Shown piece after piece: positions 15,001 to 27,018 of a DNA stretch of 64,000 bases. Positions within the stretch are counted from its first letter, which is position 1; every line of letters starts with the position of its first letter. Under the pieces are notes generated by a model. It was given only the letters and a program-made list of their open reading frames with translations, had not been told where the DNA came from and did not search any database. The position numbers were made by a program, and so were the translations under genes. Source of the stretch: Begonia masoniana (taxonomy: Eukaryota > Streptophyta > Magnoliopsida > Cucurbitales > Begoniaceae); NCBI GenBank assembly GCA_022432975.1, contig CM039505.1, positions 51,368,653-51,432,652 of the forward strand, read 5' to 3'.

Positions 15001-18000
15001 GCATGGAGCTCCAACATTTCACCAAAGATATCAAAATATTAGGACTTCACCGAGAACACCTATTTCTTGATCACAAATCATCAAATCCATAAAATTATGT
15101 CTCTGCTTTACATAATGAAATTATTGAGCAAAGTAGCTAAAGCTATCCACCTCGTCCTTAAACTGTGAATAAACAAAAGCTTTATAACCAATTAAGTCCG
15201 CCAATTTGACATCACTACCTGAAGCAAGACAAAAGAGATCTGAGTAACCTGTTGCAAGTGGTGGTGATCATGTCGTGGACAAATATTTTGCATAGACTTA
15301 TTGTAGGAAAGGAGGACATTTAGAAGGATTGGAGAATTCCTCATGCTGACTTGTACAAACAGTTGAGAAAGTTAGAAATCGGGTTAAGTATGTTAGGGAG
15401 AAGGGATGTTAGGCTATCAAACAGTTTACTTTGAAGAATGTTGAATGGTTCTATGTAGGTTTTCAAGGACAAGATTGTGATTGTCTTGTGGTTGTTTAGT
15501 TGTTTTTCTCTTGTTCAGAGTTTGTTGTGGTGTTCTCTATGTAATGTTCATTTCGTTCCTTGTGTTGTTTTGCTTATAAAAACTCTAGTTCTACCATTTA
15601 ATATCAGAGTCAGGCATGGCTAAACCAGTAACCAGAGGAGACCGTTTGGAGGAGATGGAGAAAGATTTGTTGAGTTTGAAAACTGAACTTGACAGAACAG
15701 TGAACCACTTGGCTGCTCTTCACACTCAGTGGTGTTTCTCAAGTGGCCAAATCATTACGGGTGTTGCTAGAGTTGGTTGCAGAAATACAAAAATTACGCA
15801 GTGGATCTCAATTCCCGCCAAATACTGGTCCCAGTAGATATTCGACAGAAGAAAAAGGAAAAGAGATTTTATATTCTAGCGCTGAATCGAGTTTCAGAAA
15901 TGAAAATCGACTAGCTGATGATGCGTTGCAAGATGAACTTTCACTTCCTAATCCAGTGGAGGATCGGCGATTTGTTGGGCGAGCAGAGTGGCGGCACGAG
16001 ACAGAGAGGAATCCACCATTGAAGCGTCGAGGAATGGGAAGGCGTTCACCACCTCATTGACGAGATCGATGGAGTCCAATTGAATATGGCTTGCGACGGT
16101 GACCTGAATGGGGTAGTCCTCCAAGGGTGCAGATGAGTGTGCTTTTGATTTCTTCACGAGCCGAGCCTGGGAGTTCTTTGAATGGGTGATTGAAGATGAA
16201 CCCAGACTAACTTGGGAAGAACTAATTTGTGTCATGGGTTAACGTAGAGGTTAGGTCTTCACAAGAACAATTGGCCTGAAACAGTTGGGTTCTGTGGAAG
16301 AATACGGAGATATGTTCCAAGAATTGGCAGCCCATATACATGGTATGGATCGAGAAGCATTATTTGGGACTTTTTTGAATGGCTATCATGGGAGTTGCAG
16401 GATGACATTCATATCTTGCAGCCCAGAAAAGTTTATGAGACCTATTAATAGCACTCAAAGTATGAAAATAAAAATCGGGTTCATGGCTATAAGAAACATT
16501 CAAAATGGGTGCAACAAGGCCACCCAAATGTATCTCTAACCCATAACTCGTTGAAATTTAGGTCCAGCCGTGATACTAAGGTGTGGGTCAAGCCATTGCG
16601 AGCGCCAAATGTATCATTATTTTCACTAGCTGGAGTAAATGGAAATCATGCTCTAAAGTTGTTTGGGAAGATTTACGACCGGACAGTCACTGTTTTGGTG
16701 GATTCGGGAGCAAACTCTTGTTTCATTCGCAGAGACACTTGCCAAGAATTGGGGTTACAGTCGGAACCAGTAATTAATCAATATGTCAAGGTAGGTGATG
16801 GATTCACAGCCACTCTAACTGAAGTTTGTAAAAGGGTGCCACTTATTTTGCAAGATATCACTTTCTTGGTCGATGTATTTTCATTCACCATTCCAAGAGT
16901 GGATGTTGTTCTGGGGATTTCTTGGTTACAGACATTGGGTACATTCCAGGCGAATTTCAATCAATTGTGGTTAAAGTTTGAATGGCAATGAACCAAGCAT
17001 ACTTTGAAAGGTATACCAGATTTATCCTTGCAAAGAATTTCTCTAAAAAATACTGTTAAATTGATGACTAGAGGAGAAGATTGTTTTTTTTATCAAACTC
17101 TTAATAGCGACTGTACAACAATCTATCTTGGCAGATGGGGAAAGTGAGAAAAATTGCAGATGCAATTTCAATCTTTTTTTTTGGAACAATTGAGTTTGCC
17201 CCGTGTCAAAAAGGGGATCATGCAATCATATTGAAATCCGGACTTACTCCCCCTAATACAAGGCCATATAGATATCCGTTTGCACAAAAGAATGAGATTG
17301 AGAAACTAGTACCGGATATGGCAACAACTGGTATTCGTCCTAGTCAAAGCCCATATTCAAGCCTCGTGTTATTAATAAGGAAAAATGATGGAGGGTGGCG
17401 ACTTTGTATGGATCATTGAGAATTGAATAAACTTACAATTCCATACAAGTTTTCCATTCTGATGATTGAAGAATTGATCGATGAGTTATATGGAGCTGAA
17501 TATTTTTCTAAGTTGGACCTTAAAAGTGGATATCACCAAGTTCGAATGCGTGTCGGAGATATTGAGAAAACTGCATTCCGAACTCACAAGGGGCATTACG
17601 AGTTTCTAGTGATGCCTTCAGGATTAACAAATGCTCCAGCTACTTTCTAAGCTATTATGATTGAGTTATTTCGTCCATTCTTGCGTCAATTCTTGCTAAT
17701 CTTTTTGGATGATATTCTTGTTTATAGCAAGGGGATTCAGGAACATCATAATCACTTACAGCTGTGTTGGAAAAATTACAAGAAGGGAAATTTGTTCTGA
17801 ATGTAAAGAAATGTTTCTTTTTCCAAACCTCAATACACTATTTGGGGCACAATATCAGTAAAAATGGAGTTGAGGCTGAAGATGATGAAGTACAAAGTAT
17901 GTTGTAGTGGCCAACTCCTAAAACGGTCAAGGATGTTCGAGAATTTTTAGACCTAACGGGTTATTATCGGCGTTTTGTTAAGAATTATGGCATTATCGCT

Positions 18001-21000
18001 CGACCAATAACGGAAGTATTGAAAAAAGGACAATTTCAATGGAACTCTAACGCACAGAGAGCATTTGAGGAATTAAAAAGGAAATTAACCAGTACATCAA
18101 TACTTGCTCTACCGGATTTTCAACATAAATTTGATATTGAAGTAGATGCTTTGGGGAAGGTTTTGAGGCAATACTTATGCAAACCGACAGCCCAATTGCA
18201 TATTACAGCAAGCGATTATATGGTAAAATCCGAAATAAATGGGTTTATGAACATGAATTTTGGTTTTAGCCATTCAAAAATAGAGACCGTATCTTTAGAG
18301 AAGTCGTTTCAACATTTTCACTGACAAAAAGTCACTCAAATTTCTATTGAAGCAACAATGTTGGCTAGTCAAATTCATCAGGAACGAATTTAATATTTTC
18401 TTTAACTCAGGTAAAGAAAATAAAGCGGCTGATGCCTTGTCTCAGAGAAAACGTTGGGTTCCGACATAGCTATTGTTTTCAATCTCCACTCCTATTCTAG
18501 TAGATATGGCGGTTTTAGAGAAGCAAATGTTTGCTTATCACAAATTCCAACAATTGAAGCAATCCATTCAGGAGGGTTACCAATCAAGATCCTAGGTTCA
18601 CCTTGCAAAATGGAGTCTTGTTATATACGGGCAGAATTTTTATACCACCAAATTTTTCTTTGAAACATAAAATTTGAGGAATTCCATTCCCACATGCGGT
18701 GGAACTTTTTGGCATACTTCGTACTCATAAAAGAATTGAAGCCAATGTGTTTTGGAAAGGGTTGGCAAATGATGTTCGGCGATTTGTTTCAAATTGTTTA
18801 GTGTGCCAACAGAATAAAATGGAGTCCACTCGCCCAGTTGGATTATTACAACCGCTTTCGATACTGGATCAAGTTTGGTAGGATATCTCGTTAGACTTTA
18901 TTGAAAGACTACCGAAATCGTTAGGTTTTGAGGTAATATTCGTTGTAGTGGATAGACTCACAAAATTTGCACATATCATGCCTCTTAAGCACCCATATAA
19001 GACTAAATTTGTAGCTGAGTTATTTTGCAAATAAATTGTTCGTTTACATGGTCCTCCTCGCAGTATTGTAAGTGACAGAGACAGAATTTTTATTAGCAAA
19101 TTCTGACAATAATATTTTCGACTTCAACAAACTAAATTACGAATGAGTTTGTTGTGGTGTTCTCTATGTAATGCTCTTTTCGATCCTTGTGTTGTTTTGC
19201 TTATAAAAACTCTATTTCCAACATAACAACCTCTAATGCACACAGTCGGCTCCATTACTCCTTCGATAGTCCCCACTTTTTTACATGAAAAAGACTCATT
19301 GCTAAAAATGCCACAAACTACAACAATTAAGATGCCTCTCTTAGTCTCCATGAACCGCCAAGAGTCATCTTCCGAAAAATTACGATGCCTCCACCATTCT
19401 CCGCAAACTCTCATGTTCACCCATAAACATGAAGAAGATTCATATTGAAGTGTCTCAAATCCTTCAACCAAGTGCCACCAAAGATTCGTGGCACCTAAAC
19501 CTTCCTTCCAATTAACAAGATGGATTTTATGCCCTTTTGTGCTCCGCAATCACATCTTCTCCAAATTTTTTATGCCACCCCTAATCTCCACAAATTCCTT
19601 TGTTCACCTACAAACTCTACAACCACACGCCAAGAAGATTTGTCTTGTAGCATATATTATCCTAGTGCCTCCAAAGATTTGCAGCTTGCACAACTCCTTC
19701 CAATCAACCAGATGGGTTTAGGCCCTTCCTCTACTCCACACCACAAAAAATTACTGGATGTGAGCATCAAGCAAGACAAAATACAGTTGAACATTTGCCA
19801 AAACCTTCCTTTAAGACAGAAAAAAGCTCCTAGCTGGATAACGTCTTCTTGAACCTCTTAATAGAATCCCACTCCAGGTCAAGGTGAGAGGATGGAGAGC
19901 TCCTAACCCAACACCACAAATACATTTCCAAGCTCACGCAATGTCTCACCATCACGGCTGTAATAATCTCAGAATTGAAGAGATACACCTTCAAACTAGA
20001 GACTGCCTCAAATATAACCAAACTACAATGGACGTCCCTCCTCTAAGTCAAATTTGTATCATAAAGGATCGTGTTTCAGCACAAAGTAAATAAAATCTAG
20101 TTTAAATGTCACACAATAGACAAGCTTAAACTTTGCTATCCACGCACTCATTAGCTATGACAGTGGTATACAAAATCTTCCTCCCACCAATAAACGCTTG
20201 CTGATTCTTGCAAGCCAGAGCCTTTAAGCACACACAGCATATGAGTAGCTAAAATCTCCCTTCATTTAATTTTATAGCTCCTAATTCCTATGATTTTTCA
20301 ATGAGGACGGACTAGGGTAACAAACCTTCCCTTTTCAGTCACTAATTTGCTTCAACAACTAATGATTCTTAACATCAATCCGCCAAGACATCTGTTCCAA
20401 GCTCTCGAGTCAGCTTGAAGCAAGAACAGCCTTCTACTTTGTAATGTTTCCAACATCGATCAACTAGACCACCAAAACAAGGATCTGAAGGCACATCGTT
20501 TGTGAAAGCTAGAGGAAATATTATTCCTCGTCATCACCTCTCCTTGCAACATCGATCAACTAATGAAGCATAGGAAGTGATCTGAAAAAATTCTCGGCAA
20601 TAAATCAACTATTTGAGCCCCCTCCCCAACCCGAACATCCACTCCAAAACAAAGAAATGGTCCATAATGGACCTCACCCCTAAACCAAGTGAACTTAGCA
20701 TTTTTCACATGAAATGAAACTGAATTCAAGTAGTTAACACAATCCGACCCATTATATATCTTGAGATCAATCACCATTGACAGAGGGCTCACTAGGACAT
20801 CTCACCATATTCAAGTATCCCACCTCAATGCACTAATGGTCAAACTTAGCATGTTACACCATGCTTAGATATAAATTCGTACCTAGAGGCATCCAAGGTA
20901 GACCCATAGCTTAAGAGGAAATCCACCTTATGCATTAGTACAAGCTTTCCAACCAAACAGAAACTGAAAATCTGCCCACACAACACTCTCTTCCCTCCAC

Positions 21001-23437
21001 TAGATTAAGATCCCAACATACTAATGCGCCACCTGCTGCACCCACAACCTATTTGCATCTCCTGTGAATTTTCACACAACCCTACAGACACCTCACTACA
21101 GCCAAGCTCGTGCTGCTTAATTTGGTCCCTTGAATGTATAAGCAACGGGGCTTCCACCATTTAATCAGCCCTTTAATGTTGGACCTCTTATCACTCTAAT
21201 TAAGGCCTAACAACAAATTATCATCCTGATCATTTAAAACCTGATTCAAACTATTCCTGATTAGAAAATTAACTTATGCCATACTCCTACCCTTTTTCTC
21301 AAAATTGATTGTGCATTCCCCCACTTCAACCCCATGCATCCCTTCGGCTCATTTTTTTCTTTTCTACGTTTGTTGCTAATCCCCTTACTCTCCAACCTCC
21401 TATGATTCTCAATCTCCACAAATAAAAGCAAAGATTTATCCTCCAAGTTCATGATGGAAATATCCAAAAATTTTGCAAATCCTTTCGATTTCTTCTTTCC
21501 CCACCTAGAAAAACCAACCTCGCCTGGAGTTCATAACTTTAATGAAGAGAATCGTGCAACAGACATTTGTCCTCTGAACATCCTGTTCCTTATCTCCAAT
21601 GTCCCTCTTGTTGTTAGTTGTGCCAAGCAGTTACTGCCTAAATCGAAGGATTCTCCTCTACCATTTTGCTAGAGAACTTAAGTAACCTACATAAATCCTT
21701 GCCAGTAAGAAAAATCTAAATAAATCCTAAAACTCTACAACCCAAAAGGTTCAAGTATTCAAAGACATTTGCAAGGTAACTGAAAACATTAAAAATTAAA
21801 GGTACAAAAAAACAAAAAATTCAACTCTGCTACTTTTATATTCACGCAATTTTCACAAAATGCAGATAATCATAATTGTATTATTGCAAAGATACAATTT
21901 ATGTGAAAATATAAATAAAACTGTTCCAGTGACATATCCTTCAACACAAGGCTCTATTTAAAGAATGTGCATACCAAATAAGTGGTAAATGCATTTTCCA
22001 TGCAGTATTCTGCTTCCTTTCTTGACTGATCCAGCATGAAATACGCAAGTCCCATCATCTCCTGCAAAATTAGAGATTGAGAAAGGTGTGCCTATTGTTC
22101 TTACAAAAATAAAAAACAGAGCAGTGCAGCCTTTGTCATAGTACAAGAAAAAATGGGACCTCAATATGAACACAAATACAAAAAACCTGCAGAAAAGTAT
22201 TAATCTGCACAGCAAAAAGGAATAAGTGCCCAGAAGTACTAAAACAGGCCAAAATGTCTGTAATATGAAATTGGTTTAATCATAAGATTTGTTCAAACTT
22301 TGCGTCCACAATATATCATTATCAATACACACACACACACATATATATAAACAGCCATCAGTTAGAGAGAGATTAATAAATGAAACTTGGTCTCATAGAA
22401 TTGGTACCTTTTAAGCAGAATTTATTTTAAGATGGTTTATCATGCAAATTAGTATCATTTACTTCCAGGCGTGTTCAGAGGAACAATTCTCCAGAATTAC
22501 AGAGGCCAACAAGAAAAGTTAATTTCAAAACAAAAATTTGGCCTCTTAATTTTAACCACAGTATCAAACACAATAATTTAGTCTACGTTAATATTGATAG
22601 AACCTTTGTTAGATGATTCTAATTTATGATATTTTATTTCACCAATAGCAATGGTCTTAATAACACTAAAGGATCATATTCAAAAAGAAAATACAGAATA
22701 TGACTGCAGTATGATCATTTTCCATCCATAATATCTACTTCCAGGTTTCACGAAATGATGAATGTGCTAAATTGGAAGCAGAGTAGTCTTTTATTTTTAA
22801 ATCACAAACTTCATGCCTGGTTAGAACAATAGATTGATAGTTCTATCCTTTCCGTCCCCCAGATATTAAGCGTTCATTTGTCATTAAAAAAATTTCTGCA
22901 TGTTGTTTACATAAAATTTAACAAAGTGAACAAAATCCTGGACTGGCAAAACACAAATTATGGGCTGAAATAACACAAAATCTCAAGTCCATTGTGTACA
23001 TGGCAGACATCTGTTGCACCATCTTCTTCAGAAAAGGGTTTATTTGGTAAATTATATACGAGGAAAGGGAAATAATTGTTATTAGTGGAAGATGAGTGAG
23101 TGGGATGTATTTTTTGTAATGAATTTCTTACATGATGTTAGAAGAGAGAGACCGTCCAAGGGAGGTTAAGAGTTGAGAGAGGAGGAAGGAGAGAATTATC
23201 TTGAAGACTATTCTACAGATTGATGTTTTGTTTATGTTAATGTTTCTATTCCGAGTCTGTCATTTTAGCTGGACTTGTGGTGGTGTTATTTCTTTTGGTT
23301 GGTTGTATTGTTTCTCTCGTTGAGTGCAGGGGACTACCAGGCGTTGGTAAACTGTGTAAACAAGAGATTGTAGTGCAACAACATCATAAGTAAACTCAAC
23401 ATCTTTCTTATCTGGTTGGTAGACTGTCCAAAAGGCT

Positions 23438-23468
<31 letters not shown>

Positions 23469-26400
23469 CACCACACCACACACACACACACAAGAGATTG
23501 TAGTGCAATAACATCATAAGTAAACTCAACATCTTTCTTCTCTGTTTGGTAGACTGTCCAAATGGCTCCCCCCTCCCCCCTCCAAAAAGAAAAACCCAAA
23601 GGAACACATGTACAAGGGATCAAGTTCATGAACCAGAACATGAATAAAAACAAAAATGTGAAGCGCTGAACAAAAGATACCTGCACTCCTGCATATCGTT
23701 TCCAGGCTTTATCAAGCTTGTAGTCAGTTGAAATCAAGCGGTAATTTGTCAATGCAAGTTCATAATCTCGTAACATGAAAGCATAGTCACCCAAAACCCT
23801 TATCTGAGACTCGATGGAGCTAAATGTATATCTGGTGACAAACATGAATAACAAATCAGAAATAAATGAAAAGAAAAAATATATATATATTCAAGTGTGT
23901 CGTACATGGGACCAATAGGCGACTCTACAGTGTCTTCTTTTCCTTTTCTCCACCATAAGTTCTTAATCTGGTTTCTAAAACCTTTCCTTGTAGCCGAAAC
24001 CTAGTCATAGCAATTGGATACCACATGGAAAAGGCACTAAATAAACATTAACAAAAATAGAGATATCATATGCAACAGTTAAGCAGTGAACAATTCAAAA
24101 CATAGTAAAAACAATACCTGCTGATTTAATAAACGTATTTTTTCTTCCATGTAGGGGATGATTCGTTGGGATGATAAATCTTGCATTAAATCTTTTATCT
24201 GTTTGCAACTCACACAAGATTTTCAAACTGCCATAAATAAAAATTATAAATCAAATCAAAGTGTTCATGTGTGTTACCTCATTCAAATCGTCATTGTTAA
24301 TTAAGCAACCAGTACGATGATTTGTTGATACCTCAGATATCTGTCACCAACAAATAAGACAATCATTCCAATACTAACAGAAATATGCTACAAACTTACC
24401 GGTCATTTATGGGAAAAAACAAACTAGCCATAAAAGAAAAACTCTAGAAATACTTACAAGAGAATCCCAAGGACTATCTTGATATTCAACTGATCCATCT
24501 TGAGATGAATTGATACATAGTAATTGACAGTCATTAGAGCCAAATGTACTCCTCATTTCAGATAATAATTTGACCGCCCTAAAGATTAAATCAAAATAGT
24601 CACATTCCACATTAATTTTTTATGTAGCAATCTCAACAAATTGCCCCATAATTAATGGTTAGAAGTAAATCAATACTAAATATAATAACCTTAAGATAAA
24701 TAATGGCATTGACAAACTAGTACTAAGCCTTCTCTTCATTTCAATACTAAGGGTCCATTTGGATTGCTATTTGAAGATTAAAGGTGCTTATTTCATAAAC
24801 TTAACCGCCATTAACTCCTTGATTACAGAAAAGAAAAAAAAAACTACTTTTTTAAAAGCCAATAGCAATTTTGACAAACGGAAAAATGTAGATTTTGAAA
24901 TTTGTTTTTCTAATAATCTAAATTTTAATTATAAAATAAAATTATTTTCGATTTTAATCTTCTGCCCACTTTCTCCCACATGCCTTCTCTTTCTCATTTC
25001 TAATGTCTCTTTATGTAATTCAACAATATAAAAAATAATAATTTTAATCATTTGTCAAACAAATTAAAATGATAAATCACTTTTAGATATTAACTTAATA
25101 AATATTGGCTGTTTTTTTTTTCATATTGGATTGTTTTAAAAGTAGAGCTACCAAACTATAGCCCAAAATCTCACGAGCTTATAATATGTATTCTCGTTCA
25201 AATTTGAAGATTGTTTCTATTTTGATGCAACTTTTTTAAAAGAAAGACAAAGAAAAAAACCAACATACTTCTCTGAATTGCCATCTTGATTATCGTGCAC
25301 TAATAAGTAATGCTTTAAGATCTTTGTGTCCATAGAACCATCATTGAAAAGAGAAGGTAGCTTGTCAGAGTTAAAGAAATCAACAAATCTGTTAATGGGA
25401 TATTCATCATTAGAAGAGACCGCCAAAAGGCCTGCATGCATACATGGAAAAAAGAAATACTGATCAAAGAGAGAGTACGTGTAGATAAGGAACACAACTT
25501 GACACATACTAAGCTCAAAATAGTAAACTTGTGAAAATAAGAACAAATTTAAAATGAGAGGATCAACGTAATTCATAATTTAAATCTCACATGCCACAGG
25601 ATGGTCAAAAGCTTCGTGCTCTGAAAATGACGCAGCACATAGAAGCTCCTCGTTAAATATTTGAAACCAAGGTGGAAGAACTTCAGATTCAGATCCTGAA
25701 AAGTCAAATCGTGTATCAGCCATGAGTTGAAAAGACTTGCTTAAAGCCAAATGTCTAAAAGTTGTCTGCTGCAGTAAAAACTACACAAATAATTATTTTT
25801 TCCAAAGCATTCCTAAGCAAATTTGACACAAAACTAAGAAGACTTCAACCTTGAATCATAATTTGCTTCTGAAAAGTCTCCAAATAATGATACTTACTCC
25901 CAAGCACATTATCAATTTGGGGTGGATCTGATCCCAATTCAGAAAAAACCTTCTCGCCAGCTTGTGTAATAACATCTTTAAGTCGCTCTTTTGACACCTT
26001 CATCGAAAAAAGTACGACTTGGAGGTTAGATGGATGGTGAACAATCAGCTTAAACACCAAAAAACTGAATAAAATGGAATTATCTTCATTTACACACACA
26101 CACATATACAGAATAACAAACAGTTAGGTGAACTAACACATACACGTACACATGTGTGAGTGTATCGAAAAGGGTGATATACAGAATAACAAACAACTAC
26201 GTGAAAATAAGCTGATGCTTTTTGTGCTTTTATCACCCGTGTCAGAAACAAATAAGGATTGAAATTCATCAGGTAGAGTTAGAAAACTATATTGCAGTAA
26301 ACAATGGCACATAGAAGCGTTCATAAAATTCAAGGAATTTTAAGTTATCATTAAAACCAATGAAGCAGGAGACACGGTTATAACTATTTCTCAAGATTTG

Positions 26401-27018
26401 GGCAAGGAAAAACAGTCCTGCTACTGTCAGGTGTGATCAAGTGCTTACTAACTTCGAATCAATAACTTATAACCAGTAAATTGAGTTTTTCTTCAGTCTG
26501 TTTAAAAATCAATGCATATTTTTAGAAGAACCTTATCATTGCTAGTTTCAACTCGTCTAGTAGCCTCTGTAACTACACCAATTCCCTTGTATGTACGTTT
26601 TCATCGAAAACATAAACTTCCTACTTTACCTCCCAGTTTGGCTTCCGAATGTCTGGTGCGTGAAGTAACCGTAGCTTGAACTTTTGAATCCTATAAGGTT
26701 GATCACTGGCCGTCCGAACAGGCACTACAACAAAAGCGACCCGTCCAAACACAACTTTGTCATATTACTTCCTCAAAAAGCCTGATTCAAGTTTAATTAC
26801 AAGCACATATACACAAACGGATCAAACGAAAAAAAAAAAAAAAAGCAATCACCGTCAATGTTGCTGAATGAGCAAAAGGGGCTGAGCATCTGGACAAATG
26901 TGAGACCGTTCTTGAGGCAAGCCTCTTCGACGAGCGAAGTGTGGAGGACCATGACAACCGGAGTGATTCCTTCCAGCAGCATCTTGCCAAGGGGCGTTTT
27001 CGCCGGATCCATCGTCAT
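33..27018 (-). CDS. TRAPPC8: TRAPPC8 / TRS85, TRAPPIII complex subunit (28 exons)
   Basis: The product is the TRAPPIII-specific subunit that tethers vesicles at the Golgi and in autophagy (known for the family). Exons I traced, 5' to 3' on the minus strand: 27018-26853, 26724-26630, 25997-25898, 25695-25591, 25431-25269, 24578-24458, 24340-24278, 24198-24118, 24000-23906, 23831-23681, 22061-21975, 14423-14304, 14228-14100, 14028-13931, 13782-13659, 12945-12838, 11343-11202, 7306-7196, 7101-7041, 5698-5626, 4886-4701, 4600-4490, 3109-2948, 2852-2694, 2398-2165, 1816-1643 (3' border least certain), 762-650, 562-33. All junctions have GT..AG and keep frame; the total is about 1,286 codons, close to the remembered plant length of about 1,270. 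Recognisable stretches are [20 protein letters not shown] at the start, [37 protein letters not shown] and the end [12 protein letters not shown]. The first ATG (27018) gives MTMDPA; the second (27012) gives MDPA and is the more usual start. The last exon needs one base less in the A run at 497-501 to stay in frame. The 7.6-kb intron 22 side (14424-21974) and others hold retroelements. Confidence 0.93.
497..501 (-). other. Single-base frameshift in last TRAPPC8 exon
   Basis: The minus strand reads ...VYHDF in one frame and [10 protein letters not shown] in the next, with the switch at a run of five A (T on the minus strand). Removing one base joins the two frames and restores the conserved family order HDFSAS.CEIKL. 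This is either a one-base assembly insertion at a homopolymer or a true frameshift allele. I favour an assembly error because three more such one-base gains occur in the other host genes. Confidence 0.8.
3610..3807. repeat. Two-copy tandem duplication, about 100-bp unit, TRAPPC8 intron
   Basis: The block starting with ttcttttaaa and ending caagggaagt occurs twice in a row (about 3610-3709 and 3710-3807), differing by a few substitutions and a short A-run change. It lies in the 1.38-kb intron 3110-4489. I recognise no coding or transposon signal in this intron otherwise. Confidence 0.75.
5782..7017 (-). mobile_element. Small non-autonomous LTR retrotransposon (TRIM-like), 1.24 kb
   Basis: Two LTRs of about 265 bp (5782-6046 and 6754-7017) begin TGGTGCA and end GCATCA on the plus strand and align along their length. 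Next to the right LTR, 6739-6750 is gctctgatacca, the complement of the initiator-tRNA-Met primer site TGGTATCAGAGC, so the element reads on the minus strand. A purine-rich tract lies by the left LTR (minus strand AAGTGGAGGAGATTG). Flanks are aacat and aactt, a 4 of 5 match to a target duplication. The 707-bp interior has no long reading frame. It sits in a TRAPPC8 intron between exons 19 and 20, in the same orientation as the gene. A solo LTR of the same family lies at 50506-50772. Confidence 0.85.
8606..9118 (-). pseudogene. gag fragment of LTR element, unit A
   Basis: From an ATG at 9118 the minus strand gives an N-terminus with [17 protein letters not shown], then a stop and frame change, then an open frame 8929-8606. 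That frame carries retrotransposon-gag signatures: [20 protein letters not shown] and ALAWFRWK with a W.EL segment, as in Ty3-gypsy capsid proteins. It ends without a zinc knuckle or pol. It is broken, so no functional capsid is expected from this copy. Confidence 0.75.
9995..10589 (-). pseudogene. gag fragment of LTR element, unit B
   Basis: The minus strand opens at an ATG at 10589 ([10 protein letters not shown], coiled-coil-like N-terminus), meets a stop, and continues in the frame 10433-10134 with [15 protein letters not shown] and KVERFF, the standard capsid start of plant Ty3-gypsy gag. A second overlapping frame (10318-9995) continues it after a shift. The gag motif matches that of unit A, supporting one family. 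No pol follows before the next LTR. Confidence 0.7.
15616..16991 (+). pseudogene. gypsy gag and aspartic protease remnants
   Basis: From ATG 15616 the frame gives a helical gag N-terminus ([19 protein letters not shown]), then shifts to a second frame (15743-16060). Around 16285-16400 a gag tail is visible ([17 protein letters not shown]). The frame 16509-16991 is a retropepsin: [12 protein letters not shown] with the catalytic DSGA at 16701-16712, and [14 protein letters not shown], the usual C-terminal protease motif. The frames do not join, so this is a broken copy. Confidence 0.8.
17135..19110 (+). pseudogene. gypsy pol remnants: RT, RNase H, integrase
   Basis: Reverse transcriptase motifs are visible: [32 protein letters not shown], a stop (taa at 17648) where family members have Gln, then FLDDILVYS with catalytic DD at about 17705-17713. 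RNase H region follows ([19 protein letters not shown]). The integrase zinc-binding part has [10 protein letters not shown] and NCLVCQQNK, and the core has DFIERLPKS and SDRD (about 19071). The sequence then breaks off into the 3' LTR remnant. Several stops and frame changes make it inactive. Confidence 0.85.
19225..21700 (-). mobile_element. L1-type LINE fragment
   Basis: The minus strand, read from right to left, gives an endonuclease-like segment at 20792-20556 ([15 protein letters not shown]... [12 protein letters not shown], compare the APE end of plant L1 elements with SDH). Further downstream, at about 19855-19690, comes KKTLSS, a LKGRF-like stretch, and [16 protein letters not shown]. 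Then [20 protein letters not shown] at 19540-19490. These are the thumb and C-terminal region of plant LINE reverse transcriptase. The frame is broken many times and the catalytic FADD part was not found. Element borders are approximate. Confidence 0.6.
22327..22350. repeat. (CA)n(TA)n microsatellite
   Basis: A run of CA repeats followed by TA repeats in the intron between TRAPPC8 exons 10 and 11. A similar CA tract lies at 26091-26106. Confidence 0.85.
23361..23600. repeat. 130-bp tandem duplication with 29-base C homopolymer
   Basis: The segment caagagattgtagtgcaa... through agactgtccaaa.ggctccc occurs at 23361 and again at 23491. The first copy ends in 29 consecutive C (23438-23466) followed by a CA-rich stretch; the second ends in a shorter C-rich tract. 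It lies in the TRAPPC8 intron between exons 10 and 11. The homopolymer makes this a risky spot for assembly length. Confidence 0.85.
24751..25164. mobile_element. Possible MITE in TRAPPC8 intron
   Basis: The ends gggtccatttggattgct and, reversed, gggctatagtttggtagct resemble terminal inverted repeats of plant hAT or Harbinger MITEs, and the interior is AT-rich without coding. I see no clear target duplication, so this is tentative. It lies in the intron between exons 5 and 6. Confidence 0.3.

Larger units (their letters stand above)
15260..19218 (+). mobile_element. Decayed Ty3-gypsy LTR retrotransposon
   Basis: Order on the plus strand is LTR, gag, protease, reverse transcriptase, RNase H, integrase, LTR remnant, which is Ty3-gypsy. 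The 5' LTR ends at 15596 (tctacca) with a TATA-like gcttataaaa at 15572; its left edge near 15260 is a guess. A decayed primer site (atatcagagtcagg) follows. The 3' LTR survives only as its last 75 bp (19147-19218), which match 15523-15594 almost base for base. The integrase is cut off just after SDRD, so the right part of pol and most of the 3' LTR are deleted. Frames are interrupted by stops and shifts. It is antisense to TRAPPC8. Confidence 0.88.
14424..21974. other. 7.55-kb TRAPPC8 intron filled by retroelements
   Basis: This is the intron between exon 11 (ends 21975) and exon 12 (starts 14423). From left to right it holds about 800 bp with nothing I recognise (14424-15259), a Ty3-gypsy remnant in antisense to the gene, and an L1-type LINE in sense. 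The last 270 bp next to exon 11 are AT-rich and without recognisable features. Confidence 0.8.

Noticed and set aside
15948..16235. 95-codon antisense frame with a protein-like composition
   Set aside because: The plus strand here is gypsy gag (ending in the [14 protein letters not shown] segment), so the minus frame is probably a shadow. I could not link it to any family.
23050..23345. Possible solo LTR (gttagaagagagag... to gttgagtgcagg)
   Set aside because: The texture is LTR-like, but there is no second copy, no primer site and no target duplication in the window.
23260..23854. Glycine-rich open frames on the minus strand
   Set aside because: The glycine run is the translation of the poly-C tract in an intron; only 23681-23831 is a real TRAPPC8 exon.
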